Positions 18,887 through 28,467 of a stretch of 64,000 nucleotides of DNA are shown one piece after another. The stretch is taken from NCBI GenBank assembly GCA_945957175.1, contig CAMFJL010000013.1, positions 1-64,000 of the forward strand, in the 5' to 3' direction. The notes under the pieces are model-generated. The model was not told the DNA's origin. It saw only the letters and a program-made list of their open reading frames with translations, and made no database searches. This DNA is from an uncultured Legionellales bacterium. GTDB taxonomy: Bacteria; Pseudomonadota; Gammaproteobacteria; UBA1113. Position 1 is the first letter of the stretch, and the number at the start of each line of letters is the position of its first letter. The position numbers were made by a program, and so were the translations under genes.

Positions 18887-18948
18887 TTTGCTATATCATT
18901 GGGGCTAAACTCAAATACATAATAATATCTGAAAAACGAGTTAGAACA

Positions 18949-20979
18949 ATGCCAAATACATTAGCGTCATCATCATTTACTTTTTATGATTGCAAAAACA
19001 TTGAACAAATGTTTGATAAAGTAAATTCACTCATTTGTAAATTTGACAATGATGATGATAAGTATAAAAACTACACGAAAATCATGAATGATTTGGTTGT
19101 CTTACATAGAAATCAAAAAAATATTTTTTACGGTTATTTTCTATTAAAGTTAGCAGAAGTTTTTAGTTTATGCTTAAGAAAAAATAAAGATAATATAAAA
19201 ATAAAAATAGAAATTTCAAATAAAATATTAAATCATGAGATTTTAATTGTTAAAGATATTGATTTAATCAATAAAATAAAAGATTATAGAAGAATTAAGT
19301 GTCTTTATGAAGAGATAAAGAAAAATACAATATCATATTATTTTCATCACTTGCTTTATAATGCTGCATTGTCAGAGGATTCTCATGTTATTGATGATAT
19401 TGCTTCAATATCATTACTTTTACTAAAGCATATTAACTATAGTGATATATTTAACCAAGAAAATCACTTATTTAACAGAATTCAAAATTATCTCTTTTCA
19501 GATAATAAATATGCAGATAGGTTAATTGCCAAAGAAACAATGGCAATTAACCTTTATCATTTTTTCTCTGTGCTTGTTGCGAATGGCATTACACATGGAC
19601 TGGCTGGCGTGCCATCAGCAATGGACCCAAGAACACTGATGTGTCGTTACTTTGGGTTAAGAGATGCAGGCTCTGCAGAAGCTTTATTGCAGTCACTCTA
19701 TCCTGAGGCACCAGCCCGGTTGGATAAGGCTGAGGCGCTTAGCGTTTTGCCAGACGAGTCCGTAGATAAGCATGTCAATCGCGTTTTTAATGCCATTGTA
19801 TCGACTATCCAAAAAGCCTCCCATTTAATAAAAATCGGCATTTTATTAGGTACAGATGCTGCAACAGCCGCCGCGATTGAAACAGGCTGGCAAAACCATA
19901 CCATACCAGTGATACCCGGCAGATCTCGACAAGCGCAATTTTTTACAAAATTAGCGGCAAAAGTGAACAAGGCAGATAAAGCACTTCGTCATGCTATTCG
20001 CTTTTTTCCGATAGCGACCTGTACAAGCCATGATACAGACTCAATGGTATCGAAAGAAACCCTTAGTAAGTATTTAAGTTTCATAGAAAATGCGATGACG
20101 CATTGGACGATATGGCGTATTATTGCAGATCCTAAATATCGTGAATCTTCAGATTGGATATTACCAGATACGCATACAAGTCATTCGGAATGGTTTACTT
20201 GGCATCAAATACCAGGTAGCTATTATTTGCCAGGTACACTTGTCGAGCACGAAGAAGTAAGCGTGGCAGAATTAAATGAAGCACAACGGGAGCTAATGGC
20301 TCAGCGTCAAGCCACCATAGATGAGTATGCTCGTGAGGGTCTTTTGGTGAAAGAGACGTCGGCGCAGGCTGCTGATGTCTCGGCAGATGCCGGAGATAAA
20401 AAAGATGTGGATACATCTTTACCGATACTCGGATTTTATAAACCGACACCCGGCAAACAAACACAAGGCGCTTATGTGGAGTCGAGACTGACAGCACTGG
20501 CGCAACCGGCTTTTATCGTAAATGCGCCTACAACTTCGAGCATGACTGTGAGCATGAGCGCTAGTTCAAGCACTAGCTCAAGCGTTGGTATGTATGTTGA
20601 CTCGTCTGAGTTGCTAAATGCAAGTACGGAAATCGATATGGTTTCAAGCCCGAGTTCTAGCGCAAGTCAAGATGTGTCTACGCATAGCGCGTTGAGTCCT
20701 TATGTGCCGAGCTGGCATATGCCGGCGTTAACCTTAACGGATAGAGCTCAAATTATGGCTCAACTCGAGACGGCCCCTTTGGAGTTTCGTCTTGGGATTA
20801 TCGTACAATATGCCCACATACTTCATAGATCAACACCTACATTCAGCGTGGTAACATTTTTTTCGGGACTTTTCAGCACATCGGATAGTTGGCCTTCGTC
20901 AATTCAGACGACTGTCGAATCGCTCGAGCAAAGATTAAGACCAGCACTACCTAACGGGCACTTGGGTAGTCGGAGATAA
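18949..20979 (+). CDS. Large unknown mosaic protein, effector candidate
   Basis: A 676-residue protein without recognisable family, signal peptide or membrane span. The first 200 residues are Lys/Asn/Ile-rich, probably all helical, and encoded by very A/T-rich DNA (18.95-19.56 kb). The middle (about 205-430) is encoded by DNA of ordinary composition and contains the block GVPSAMDPRTLMCRYFGL. Residues about 510-580 are a Ser/Thr-rich, probably disordered linker (SMSASSSTSSS), followed by a short Leu-rich C-terminal domain ending in GSRR. The mosaic composition and the intact tandem CTTAA element upstream suggest a horizontally assembled secreted effector; no catalytic motif was found. Confidence 0.6.
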   Translation: MPNTLASSSFTFYDCKNIEQMFDKVNSLICKFDNDDDKYKNYTKIMNDLVVLHRNQKNIFYGYFLLKLAEVFSLCLRKNKDNIKIKIEISNKILNHEILIVKDIDLINKIKDYRRIKCLYEEIKKNTISYYFHHLLYNAALSEDSHVIDDIASISLLLLKHINYSDIFNQENHLFNRIQNYLFSDNKYADRLIAKETMAINLYHFFSVLVANGITHGLAGVPSAMDPRTLMCRYFGLRDAGSAEALLQSLYPEAPARLDKAEALSVLPDESVDKHVNRVFNAIVSTIQKASHLIKIGILLGTDAATAAAIETGWQNHTIPVIPGRSRQAQFFTKLAAKVNKADKALRHAIRFFPIATCTSHDTDSMVSKETLSKYLSFIENAMTHWTIWRIIADPKYRESSDWILPDTHTSHSEWFTWHQIPGSYYLPGTLVEHEEVSVAELNEAQRELMAQRQATIDEYAREGLLVKETSAQAADVSADAGDKKDVDTSLPILGFYKPTPGKQTQGAYVESRLTALAQPAFIVNAPTTSSMTVSMSASSSTSSSVGMYVDSSELLNASTEIDMVSSPSSSASQDVSTHSALSPYVPSWHMPALTLTDRAQIMAQLETAPLEFRLGIIVQYAHILHRSTPTFSVVTFFSGLFSTSDSWPSSIQTTVESLEQRLRPALPNGHLGSRR

Positions 20980-21083
20980 ACAACGTGTCATATCCTTTTC
21001 GCGTGTCTGATATGTCAAGCAGTTTACTCAGTGCCAATATTTGTATAAATTTTAACTTACCAGTGCTGAGTTTAAGATAACGA

Positions 21084-21839
21084 CTATGCCATTCTCAGGG
21101 CGCCGTCTAAGCGAATCACACTGCCATTGAGCATGGGATTTTCGATGATATGCATGACTAAATCAGCAAACTCGGATGATTTGGCCATACGTTTAGGGAA
21201 TGGGATAGATTCAGATAAACTTTGTTGCACAGCTTCTGGCATGCTTAACATCAGCGGTGTAGCAACAATCCCGGGAGCAATCGTCATGACACGTATACCT
21301 GCGCGCGCAAGTTCTCTTGCTGCAGGTAGTGTCATGCTCACAATCGCGCCTTTGGATGCGGCATAGGCACTTTGCCCTATTTGACCTTCAAATGCTGCAA
21401 TCGATGCTGTGTTAATAATCACGCCACGCTCGACGGCGTCGCCGATTAATTCCCTTTGACTCATCGCGTTGGCGACTAAACGCATCATATTGAAGGTTGC
21501 AATCAGATTTACGTCGATTACTCGGGTAAAATCAGCAAGTGGCATGGGTCCTTCTTTACTGACAATACGCTTGGCTGGCGCAATGCCTGCGCAATTAAGG
21601 AGTATCGAGGGTTTACCAAGACGCGCTACACTTTCTTCAAGTGCATGTTCAACCGTTGTGCTATCTGTGAGATCGACAGCATGGCCTTGCCCATTGAGCT
21701 GTTTGGCAACTGTGAGGACTTTTTCATCTTTATCCAATAACACCAACTGTGCGCCCTTGGCGGCAAGTGCTTCAGCTGCTGCAAATCCCATGCCTGAGGC
21801 GGCGCCTGTGATAACGGCAATGTGATGGCTTAAGCTCAT
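21084..21839 (-). CDS. Short-chain dehydrogenase, 3-hydroxyacyl-CoA type
   Basis: A 251-residue SDR. The NAD-binding TGAASGMG is at residues 11-18, NCAGIAPA is the NNAG-type motif, NTASIAAFEG carries the catalytic Ser, and YAASK (about residue 158) the catalytic Tyr-Lys. The sequence around NCAGIAPAKRI and the ERGVIINTASIAAFEGQIGQ block resembles type II 3-hydroxyacyl-CoA dehydrogenase (HSD10 family), which acts in fatty-acid or branched-chain acyl-CoA breakdown. Its start overlaps the holC stop by four bases, so it is the last gene of the lptF-lptG-pepA-holC run. Confidence 0.78.
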   Translation of the reverse strand: MSLSHHIAVITGAASGMGFAAAEALAAKGAQLVLLDKDEKVLTVAKQLNGQGHAVDLTDSTTVEHALEESVARLGKPSILLNCAGIAPAKRIVSKEGPMPLADFTRVIDVNLIATFNMMRLVANAMSQRELIGDAVERGVIINTASIAAFEGQIGQSAYAASKGAIVSMTLPAARELARAGIRVMTIAPGIVATPLMLSMPEAVQQSLSESIPFPKRMAKSSEFADLVMHIIENPMLNGSVIRLDGALRMA

Positions 21840-22285
21840 GTTTTGGCTCCTTGGCGTAGATCGTGGGTTAATAATTCATGGCCGCGTTGGCGATAGGTAC
21901 GAAAATAATCGCGACTGCGCTCAAGCGCAGCAGGTTCAGTAAGCACCAGCTCAATGAGGCGTTTACATGGTGCTTGCGTGGGGATGATAGTCTCGGTTAA
22001 GTTGATCAACGTTTGTCGTTGATGGCTTGGCCATTGCGTGCCAAAGCCGACTTGAATAGCGGGTGGGGGATTCGGGCCTTCACCAACTAAATTATGCGGA
22101 ATGAAGCTGGTATCACTAAATGTCCACAGTAGTTCATCAACAGTATGGGCGGTTGCTTCATCTTCGCACCATAGCAACAGCTGCTGTTTTTGTTGATAAG
22201 CTTTTTCCGCTAAGCGACAGGCAAAATGCAAACGCTCGGTAGGCTGGCTGGCAGCAAGCAGATAAAAATCAACGCGTACTGCCAT
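21836..22285 (-). CDS. holC: DNA polymerase III subunit chi
   Basis: A 149-residue protein matching HolC: N-terminal VDFYLL, LACRLAEKAY-type helix, LLWCEDEATAHTVDELLWTF and SFIPHNL blocks. Chi links the clamp loader (through psi) to single-stranded DNA-binding protein at the replication fork. It follows pepA by 7 bases, the same pepA-holC order as in E. coli, and overlaps the SDR gene by ATGA. Confidence 0.87.
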   Translation of the reverse strand: MAVRVDFYLLAASQPTERLHFACRLAEKAYQQKQQLLLWCEDEATAHTVDELLWTFSDTSFIPHNLVGEGPNPPPAIQVGFGTQWPSHQRQTLINLTETIIPTQAPCKRLIELVLTEPAALERSRDYFRTYRQRGHELLTHDLRQGAKT

Positions 22286-22292
22286 GATACAC

Positions 22293-23762
22293 TTAGGCCT
22301 TTAGTTGTTGCAGTAAATAATTAACCAGCAACGGCACCGGACGGCCCGATGCATCTTTTGCGCCATCAGCTTTGGTCATGACGGCGGCCATGTCGATATG
22401 TGCCCAGGTGTAGGCTTTGGTAAAGTTATCAAGAAAGAGGGCTGCTGTGATAGCGCCACCCCAGCGTGGCCCGCAGTTTGACATATCCGCTGCTTCACTT
22501 TTAAAGAGCTCTTTGTACTCTTGAACCAGTGGCATATGCCAGGCTCTATCGACAATATCATCGCCTGCCTTTACCAAATCATGTGCAAGCGTATCATCGT
22601 TAGCAAAAATACCTGAGTAGTCTGGTCCTAACGATACGACAATGGCACCGGTGAGCGTGGCAATATCAATGACAGTCTTAGGTTTAAAACGTTCAGCATA
22701 AGTGAGGGCATCGCACAAAATCAAACGGCCTTCGGCATCGGTATTGATAACTTCGATGGTTTGCCCCGACATACTTGTTAAAATATCGCCGGGTCGATAA
22801 GCACTACCACTTGGCATATTTTCTGCGGTGGGAATAATACCGACCACATTGATAGGTAGTTTAAGTTCAGCAACAGCACGTAAAACACCTAGCACGGTGG
22901 CTGCGCCGCACATATCATATTTCATTTCTTCCATATGATCAGCGGGCTTGATAGAAATACCACCACTATCAAAAGTAATGCCTTTGCCCACGAAAACATA
23001 AGGCGCTGCATCTTTTGCTCCCCCTTTATAGCTTAAGCTAATAAGGTAAGGAGCATTTTGGCTGCCTTGACCTACACCTAAAAGGGCACCCATATTAAGC
23101 TTTTTCATTGCAGCAACATCAAGCACATCGATGGCTAATTTGTGACTTTTTGCAAGCTGTTCTGCTGTTTCAACGATATATTTAGGATGACATACATTGG
23201 CAGGTTGATTAGCAAGCTCGCGTGAAGTATGCATGCCGTGAGCAATAGCAACACCTTCAGCCAAGGCATTTTGATTGTTCTTAGCACTTGTTGCAATAAA
23301 ACTTACATCCGTTAAGCATCGAGATTTGGGTTTTGATTTATATGCAGTAAATTGATAATAAGCATCTTCTACTAAGATGGGTATTTGTTTAAATATCCAA
23401 TTAGCAGGCAGTGAGGTAAGGCTTTCTATGGCAAAAGTAAGATGTTTAATAGGTTGAGTGATAACAAGGTTGAGCGCTGCTTTCAATGCTTTACAAACCT
23501 GCATGCGTGTTTGTTTATCTTTTTCACCTAAACCAACAAGCAATATACGTGGGCTTTGGCAGCCTGGTAGGTGAACTAACATCTGTACTTGACCTAATTC
23601 GCCTTTAAAATCGCTGAGATCTAAATGCTTACTCAGCGCCTGGTTAGTCGCTTTGTCTAAGGTAGTCGCTTCAATGCTTAAATTTTTATCCGTAAAGCTT
23701 GTGACAATAATACAATCCGTTTCTACTTGATTGAGCGCTTGATGACCAAATTGATAATGCAT
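22293..23762 (-). CDS. pepA: Leucyl aminopeptidase (M17)
   Basis: A 489-residue cytosolic di-zinc aminopeptidase. The M17 signature NTDAEGRL is present, along with GKGITFDSGGISIKP (metal-binding Lys and Asp) and MKYDMCGAATVLG. The N-terminal macro-like domain covers about residues 1-170. PepA removes N-terminal residues from peptides; in E. coli it also binds DNA at cer and carAB, which cannot be inferred here. It lies 56 bases downstream of lptG on the same strand, whereas in E. coli pepA is divergent from lptFG. Confidence 0.94.
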   Translation of the reverse strand: MHYQFGHQALNQVETDCIIVTSFTDKNLSIEATTLDKATNQALSKHLDLSDFKGELGQVQMLVHLPGCQSPRILLVGLGEKDKQTRMQVCKALKAALNLVITQPIKHLTFAIESLTSLPANWIFKQIPILVEDAYYQFTAYKSKPKSRCLTDVSFIATSAKNNQNALAEGVAIAHGMHTSRELANQPANVCHPKYIVETAEQLAKSHKLAIDVLDVAAMKKLNMGALLGVGQGSQNAPYLISLSYKGGAKDAAPYVFVGKGITFDSGGISIKPADHMEEMKYDMCGAATVLGVLRAVAELKLPINVVGIIPTAENMPSGSAYRPGDILTSMSGQTIEVINTDAEGRLILCDALTYAERFKPKTVIDIATLTGAIVVSLGPDYSGIFANDDTLAHDLVKAGDDIVDRAWHMPLVQEYKELFKSEAADMSNCGPRWGGAITAALFLDNFTKAYTWAHIDMAAVMTKADGAKDASGRPVPLLVNYLLQQLKA

Positions 23763-23818
23763 AGGTAACTCCGAACAGTAAAGCTAAAGACAGAATGATC
23801 CACAGTATATCATGGAAC

Positions 23819-24877
23819 TTAGCGGATGCGCAGCACAAGCCCCAATCCCAAACCGCCAAATAGCAGGGTTGGAATAAAGGCGGCCAAGGGCGGCGGAACA
23901 TGATAGACCAGACTAAAGGGCCCAAAGAATTCATTAAAGAGGAAAAAGCCAAAGCCAACAATAATGCCTGCCAGCAGCCTAAGCCCCATCGTCACACTAC
24001 GAAGTGGGCCAAAAATAAAAGGAATCGCTAATAACATCATGACCATGGTGGTGATAGGTTGAATCATTCGCTGCCAAAAAGTAAGCGCACTATTGGCATA
24101 GCGAAGGGCATTCGCTTTGCGATACTGGTTGTAATGATAAAGTTTATTAAGCGACATATCTTGCGGATCAATCGTTGCCAGTTTTAATATCATAGGGTTG
24201 AGCTGCATGGTCCAGGTCGCAATAGCTTGATGTTGGGCTTGAATCTGCTGCCCCAATGTTGTTTGAATAACATCACTGACTTGCCATTTTTTGCTTTGGT
24301 AAAGTCCTTGTTTAGCAAAGCTGACCGTTTGTAATTGATGTGTTGTGCTAAATTGATATCGTGTAATGCCGGTAATATGCTCGGGTGATATAACCTGGTC
24401 AATATGAATAAAACTACTACCATCACGTAGCCAAACGCCATTTTGCGTAGCAACGCCTTGGCCACTGCTTTTTGCAATGGTTTTATTGACTGTTGCTTGA
24501 TGAGATGCTGCGGGTGCAAGTCCTTCACCTAAGAGCGTGGTGATAAGAACCATTAAAAGTATGGCATACATCACGGCAGTGACTAATTGCATCATAGACA
24601 TGCCGGCGCTTCGCATGACGATAAGTTCACTATGACTGGCTAATAAACCAAGCCCTAGCATACTACCAATGAGTCCCATCATGGGAAAGAGTTGATAAAA
24701 ATCTTTGGGTAAATTAAATAATACATAACTGACGCCATCAATAAAATGATAGTTGCCTTTACCCACATCGCCAAATTCACTCATGAGCTGAATAAAGAAA
24801 TCTAAACTCATAACAGCTAAACACACAATCAACGTCATACCAATGAGCGTTCGTCCGATGTAGCGATTGAGGATCAT
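23819..24877 (-). CDS. lptG: LPS export permease LptG
   Basis: A 352-residue inner-membrane protein of the YjgP/YjgQ family. Three N-terminal spans (first with the typical LNRYIGRTLI start), a periplasmic beta-jellyroll domain at about 130-265, then three C-terminal spans. With LptF and the ATPase LptB it extracts lipopolysaccharide from the inner membrane. It overlaps lptF by ATGA. The C-terminal sequence reads FGPLRSVTMGLRLLAGIIVGFGFFLFNEFFGPFS, a conserved LptG block. Confidence 0.9.
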   Translation of the reverse strand: MILNRYIGRTLIGMTLIVCLAVMSLDFFIQLMSEFGDVGKGNYHFIDGVSYVLFNLPKDFYQLFPMMGLIGSMLGLGLLASHSELIVMRSAGMSMMQLVTAVMYAILLMVLITTLLGEGLAPAASHQATVNKTIAKSSGQGVATQNGVWLRDGSSFIHIDQVISPEHITGITRYQFSTTHQLQTVSFAKQGLYQSKKWQVSDVIQTTLGQQIQAQHQAIATWTMQLNPMILKLATIDPQDMSLNKLYHYNQYRKANALRYANSALTFWQRMIQPITTMVMMLLAIPFIFGPLRSVTMGLRLLAGIIVGFGFFLFNEFFGPFSLVYHVPPPLAAFIPTLLFGGLGLGLVLRIR

Positions 24878-25995
24878 GATGTTGGATTCCTACGCTTTTG
24901 CCATTGTGAATAAGTTAAGCGCCATGTAGGTAAATACCAGTAAATGACTGTAAAAATGATGAGTAGACAAGGCAGCCACCACATACCGATCCATGGCGAT
25001 ATTTTTGCATTTTCAACGGCGTTTCTTGCCACAAACATGAGATTAACATAGATGGCATAAAATAACGCGGCAGGTAACAAGCGATTATATCGACCTTGGC
25101 GTGGGCTGACACGGCAAAGTGGAATCATCAGTAGCGTAAAGATGAAGGTTGAGAGTGGAATGGAAAAACGCCATTGTAATTCTGCCATGGCAGAAGGATC
25201 GGTTTTTCGTGTTTGCCAGAGAGTGAGATTATCAAGGCCGCGACTGTCAGGCTTTGCATCTGTTGGGCCTGCATTGATGCGCCTTGCGGCTGTGCTGAAG
25301 GTAATGATGCGAAAATTTTCTTGGCCAGGTGCGCCGTTATAACGTGTACCATTCTCGGTGACGAAATAGCTATCGTGATTGGCCGTTGTTGTAATATGGC
25401 CTGCCGCTGCGGCTGTAATGACCCATTGTTCTTGTGAAGCATTGGCACTATCTTTTCCATGCTCTGCAATAAATACATTGCGTACTTTGCTATTATCTTT
25501 ATTTACGTCTTCAACATAATAAACGCTATTGCCATCATCATTGATTTGAAATCGGCCCGGTTGTAATAAGCTAAAGAAAGAACCTTGTTTGCCTTGGTTA
25601 ATAAGATTTGCGCCGTAATTCATGAGTCTTGGGCTGACAAAGAAGACTAAAATAACATTGATAACAATGATGATGAATGTGATGCTTAATGAATATTGCA
25701 ATAATTGTTTTGGACTAAATCCGCCAGCTTGTAATACGGTCATTTCGCTTTCAGCATACATACGGCCATACACTAACATAAACGTGATAAACAAACCCAT
25801 AGGTAAGAGCACGCCAAGTAAAAAAGGTATTTGTATCGCAACTAATTTGAAGATGACAGCTGTATTGAGTTTACCCGCAGCAGCACGGGTTAAATAGTGA
25901 ATGAGTGCATTGCCAAGAAAAATCAGCAAGAGTACGCCGGTAACGCCAGCGAGTGTGCCATAAACTTGACGACATAGGTAACGAAAAATAATCAT
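24874..25995 (-). CDS. lptF: LPS export permease LptF
   Basis: A 373-residue partner of LptG with the same fold. The N-terminus IIFRYLCRQVYGTLAGVTGVLLLIFL is typical, and the C-terminal half holds WRFSIPLSTFIFTLLMIPLCRVSPRQGRYNRLLPA, the LptF signature. The periplasmic domain spans about residues 125-270. First gene of lptF-lptG, 39 bases downstream of the antiporter gene on the same strand, so transcription could begin upstream of that gene. Confidence 0.92.
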   Translation of the reverse strand: MIIFRYLCRQVYGTLAGVTGVLLLIFLGNALIHYLTRAAAGKLNTAVIFKLVAIQIPFLLGVLLPMGLFITFMLVYGRMYAESEMTVLQAGGFSPKQLLQYSLSITFIIIVINVILVFFVSPRLMNYGANLINQGKQGSFFSLLQPGRFQINDDGNSVYYVEDVNKDNSKVRNVFIAEHGKDSANASQEQWVITAAAAGHITTTANHDSYFVTENGTRYNGAPGQENFRIITFSTAARRINAGPTDAKPDSRGLDNLTLWQTRKTDPSAMAELQWRFSIPLSTFIFTLLMIPLCRVSPRQGRYNRLLPAALFYAIYVNLMFVARNAVENAKISPWIGMWWLPCLLIIFTVIYWYLPTWRLTYSQWQKRRNPTS

Positions 25996-26034
25996 GTTGA
26001 ACTACCATGAAAATATTGCGCCACCATTGACTCC

Positions 26035-28026
26035 TTAAGCTTCACCATGCAGCAATAAATGTTCTGCTTGCTCAAGTGCCGATGGAATGCCGTACAATAC
26101 AAAAACGTCACCTGCTTTAACTTCGGTTTCAGGTCCAGGCTCAGGTACACGGATATCATTACGTTTAATGGCAGTAATGCTGACGTCAGACAAATTATCA
26201 AGCCCAATTTCACGGATACATTTGCCCACAGCAAACGCTTTTGGCCCAATGCGAACCACGTACAATTGTTCCCGATCGGTGGTATCCACATCTTTTAGCT
26301 CGTTTAAGTCGTGGCTTGGGAAAATACGATTGAGCAATTGATAACGGTTGCTGCGCATGGCACGTAAATGACGCATGGCACGAAAGACCGGTACATCCAT
26401 CAAGACTAGCAAATGAAATGCTAGCATAAGACTTGCTTCTAAGGTTTCAGGAATCACTTCGGTTGCACCTGCATGCTGGAGTGATTTCAGTTTACTATCA
26501 TCTCGAGTCCGCACTAATATGGGCAAATGCGGATATAAATGGCGTACTTGCTCGGTAATTTGTAAGGAGGCAACCTCATTTTCAAAGCTAATCGCCAATG
26601 CGCGTGCTTTAGCAAGTCCGGCAGCGTCTAACAAATGAATGTTGCTTGAATCGCCATAAGCAACACGTTCACCCGCTAACTGTGCATTTTGCACACGCAG
26701 CGGATCCATATCAAGGGCAATGTATTGAAACCCTTCAATTTCAAGAAACCGTGCGATATTTTGTCCAACACGACCAAAGCCCAAGATAATGACGTGTTTG
26801 TCTAAGCCTTCTGCGGTATTTGACACACCCTCAGTTGCTTCTTGATCGTTGAGTATGGCGCCTTTAGGCTCGAGCCATTTACTGATTTGTTTGTTATAAC
26901 GAATAATAAAAGGCGAAATCGACATACTCAGTAATAATGCACCTAATACCACCTGACCATAGTAGGCACTGAGTAAATTACCATCCAAGGCCAAGGTTAA
27001 TAAGGCAAAACCGAATTCACCACCTTGTGCTACGACCAAACCAGTTCGAATAGCTGTTGGAATGGATGAGCCAAATAACCGTGCTAAAGCGGCAACCAGC
27101 AGTGTTTTAAATATAATCATAATGACTAATAAAATAAGCACGGGCAACCAAATATCAGGCAAATTAACAATATTAAATAACATACCAACGGTAATGAAGA
27201 ATAGACCTAGCAAAACATCACGAAAAGGTCTCACCTCGATTTCAATTTGATGTCGAAATTCTGTTTCACCAAGCATCATACCTGCTAAAAACGCACCGAG
27301 TGTCAGCGACAATCCCATCTCTTCGGTGCCCCAAGCTGCGCCTAAGGTGACTAATAACACCGTGAGTGTAAATATTTCTAATGAGCGGGTGCTTGCTATC
27401 ATATGAAATAATGGGCGCAGAATACGACGTCCAATAACCAGAATAAATAACATGACTAAGGTAGCTTTAAGCAATGCATGGGCTAATGAGAGTAGTAGGT
27501 TGTGTTCGCCTGAGGCCAAGCTGGGCACTAAAATTAAAAATGCAATCACGGCAACGTCTTGAAACAGCAATATACCAATCGCATTATTACCATGTGGACT
27601 GGTTAATTCGAGCTGATCTTTCAGTTGTTTGCTAACAATGGCGGTTGAGGACATGGCAACAACACCACCAATGACAACAGCTGCGCCCAATTTTGCATGG
27701 GCCACGAAAGTAATACCCATCGTAATGAGGGTGGTGAGTAACACTTGAAGTCCACCTAAGCCCAATACTGCACGCTTCATTGCCATGAGTTTGGGGAGTG
27801 AAAATTCAAGCCCAATGGTAAACATCAAGAATACGACACCAAATTCGGCCAATTGATGGGTTGAGTCAAGATCGGGGATCCATCCTAAACCATAAGGGCC
27901 TACAACCAGGCCTACGATGAGATAGCCAAGTACGGGTGGTAAGTTGAATCGACGAAATAGCGTAGAGACTAGCACGGCGCTAGCCAATAAAATGAGTATA
28001 CCTTCAAGAATGGTGTAGTGGGGCAT
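26035..28026 (-). CDS. CPA2 cation:proton antiporter (KefB/YbaL type)
   Basis: A 663-residue protein: about 12 membrane spans (residues 1-380) of the Na/H exchanger domain with the family stretch FGVVFLMFTIGLEFSL, then a RCK/TrkA-N domain starting near residue 410 with the NAD-binding GFGRVGQNIA, and a TrkA-C domain at about 570-655. It probably exchanges K+ or Na+ for protons under nucleotide control. The presence of TrkA-C favours YbaL/RosB-type over the glutathione-gated KefB/KefC, and no KefF/KefG flavoprotein partner is adjacent. Divergent from the IHF-beta-like gene. Confidence 0.86.
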   Translation of the reverse strand: MPHYTILEGILILLASAVLVSTLFRRFNLPPVLGYLIVGLVVGPYGLGWIPDLDSTHQLAEFGVVFLMFTIGLEFSLPKLMAMKRAVLGLGGLQVLLTTLITMGITFVAHAKLGAAVVIGGVVAMSSTAIVSKQLKDQLELTSPHGNNAIGILLFQDVAVIAFLILVPSLASGEHNLLLSLAHALLKATLVMLFILVIGRRILRPLFHMIASTRSLEIFTLTVLLVTLGAAWGTEEMGLSLTLGAFLAGMMLGETEFRHQIEIEVRPFRDVLLGLFFITVGMLFNIVNLPDIWLPVLILLVIMIIFKTLLVAALARLFGSSIPTAIRTGLVVAQGGEFGFALLTLALDGNLLSAYYGQVVLGALLLSMSISPFIIRYNKQISKWLEPKGAILNDQEATEGVSNTAEGLDKHVIILGFGRVGQNIARFLEIEGFQYIALDMDPLRVQNAQLAGERVAYGDSSNIHLLDAAGLAKARALAISFENEVASLQITEQVRHLYPHLPILVRTRDDSKLKSLQHAGATEVIPETLEASLMLAFHLLVLMDVPVFRAMRHLRAMRSNRYQLLNRIFPSHDLNELKDVDTTDREQLYVVRIGPKAFAVGKCIREIGLDNLSDVSITAIKRNDIRVPEPGPETEVKAGDVFVLYGIPSALEQAEHLLLHGEA

Positions 28027-28140
28027 CGGGGGTGGTTACCGTCATAAAAATCAAAATATTAATGCAGACTATACCAGAATCGTCGCTTTTACGCACCTAA
28101 AATGTGTATACTTGTCGCATTTACGTTACAAGGCTATATC

Positions 28141-28434
28141 ATGAATAAAGCACTTCTCATCAAACGTTTGGGGCGGTCTTTTCCTGAACTGTCGGAGGCG
28201 CAGTTACATCATATGACGCGTCATTTGATAACGATGCTGGGTGCAAGTATGCAGCAAGGCGAACGTATTGATATCCGTGGTTTTGGCAGTTTCACAACAA
28301 AGGTCTATCCGGCGCGATTGGTACATAATCCAAGAACTGGCAGTTATCAAACCGCAGCTGAATCAGTTAGACCTACATTTAAATTGAGCACGGTGTTAAG
28401 CGCAAGGCTGAATGAAAACGCAAAACCTGAGTAA
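28141..28434 (+). CDS. ihfB: Integration host factor beta-like DNA-binding protein
   Basis: A 97-residue HU/IHF-family protein. The core IDIRGFGSFTTKVYPARLVHNPRTG contains the beta-arm with the DNA-intercalating Pro and matches the GFGSF..R..RNPxTG family signature; the N-terminal helices include MNKALLIKRLGRSFPELS, closer to IHF-beta than to HU. It bends DNA at promoters and recombination sites as a heterodimer with IHF-alpha. The start at 28141 is preceded by AAGG; a reading from 28102 adds 13 residues without homology. In E. coli ihfB follows rpsA, which is not the case here. Confidence 0.8.
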   Translation: MNKALLIKRLGRSFPELSEAQLHHMTRHLITMLGASMQQGERIDIRGFGSFTTKVYPARLVHNPRTGSYQTAAESVRPTFKLSTVLSARLNENAKPE

Positions 28435-28467
28435 CGACAAGCGTATGCACATAGGAGAATGTTGTTT

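Noticed and set aside
18822-18942. Inverted repeat AACTCG(TG)TTTTT / AAAAACGAGTT around the promoter of the 676-residue unknown
   Set aside because: Arms are short, A/T-rich and about 100 bases apart; expected by chance in such sequence.
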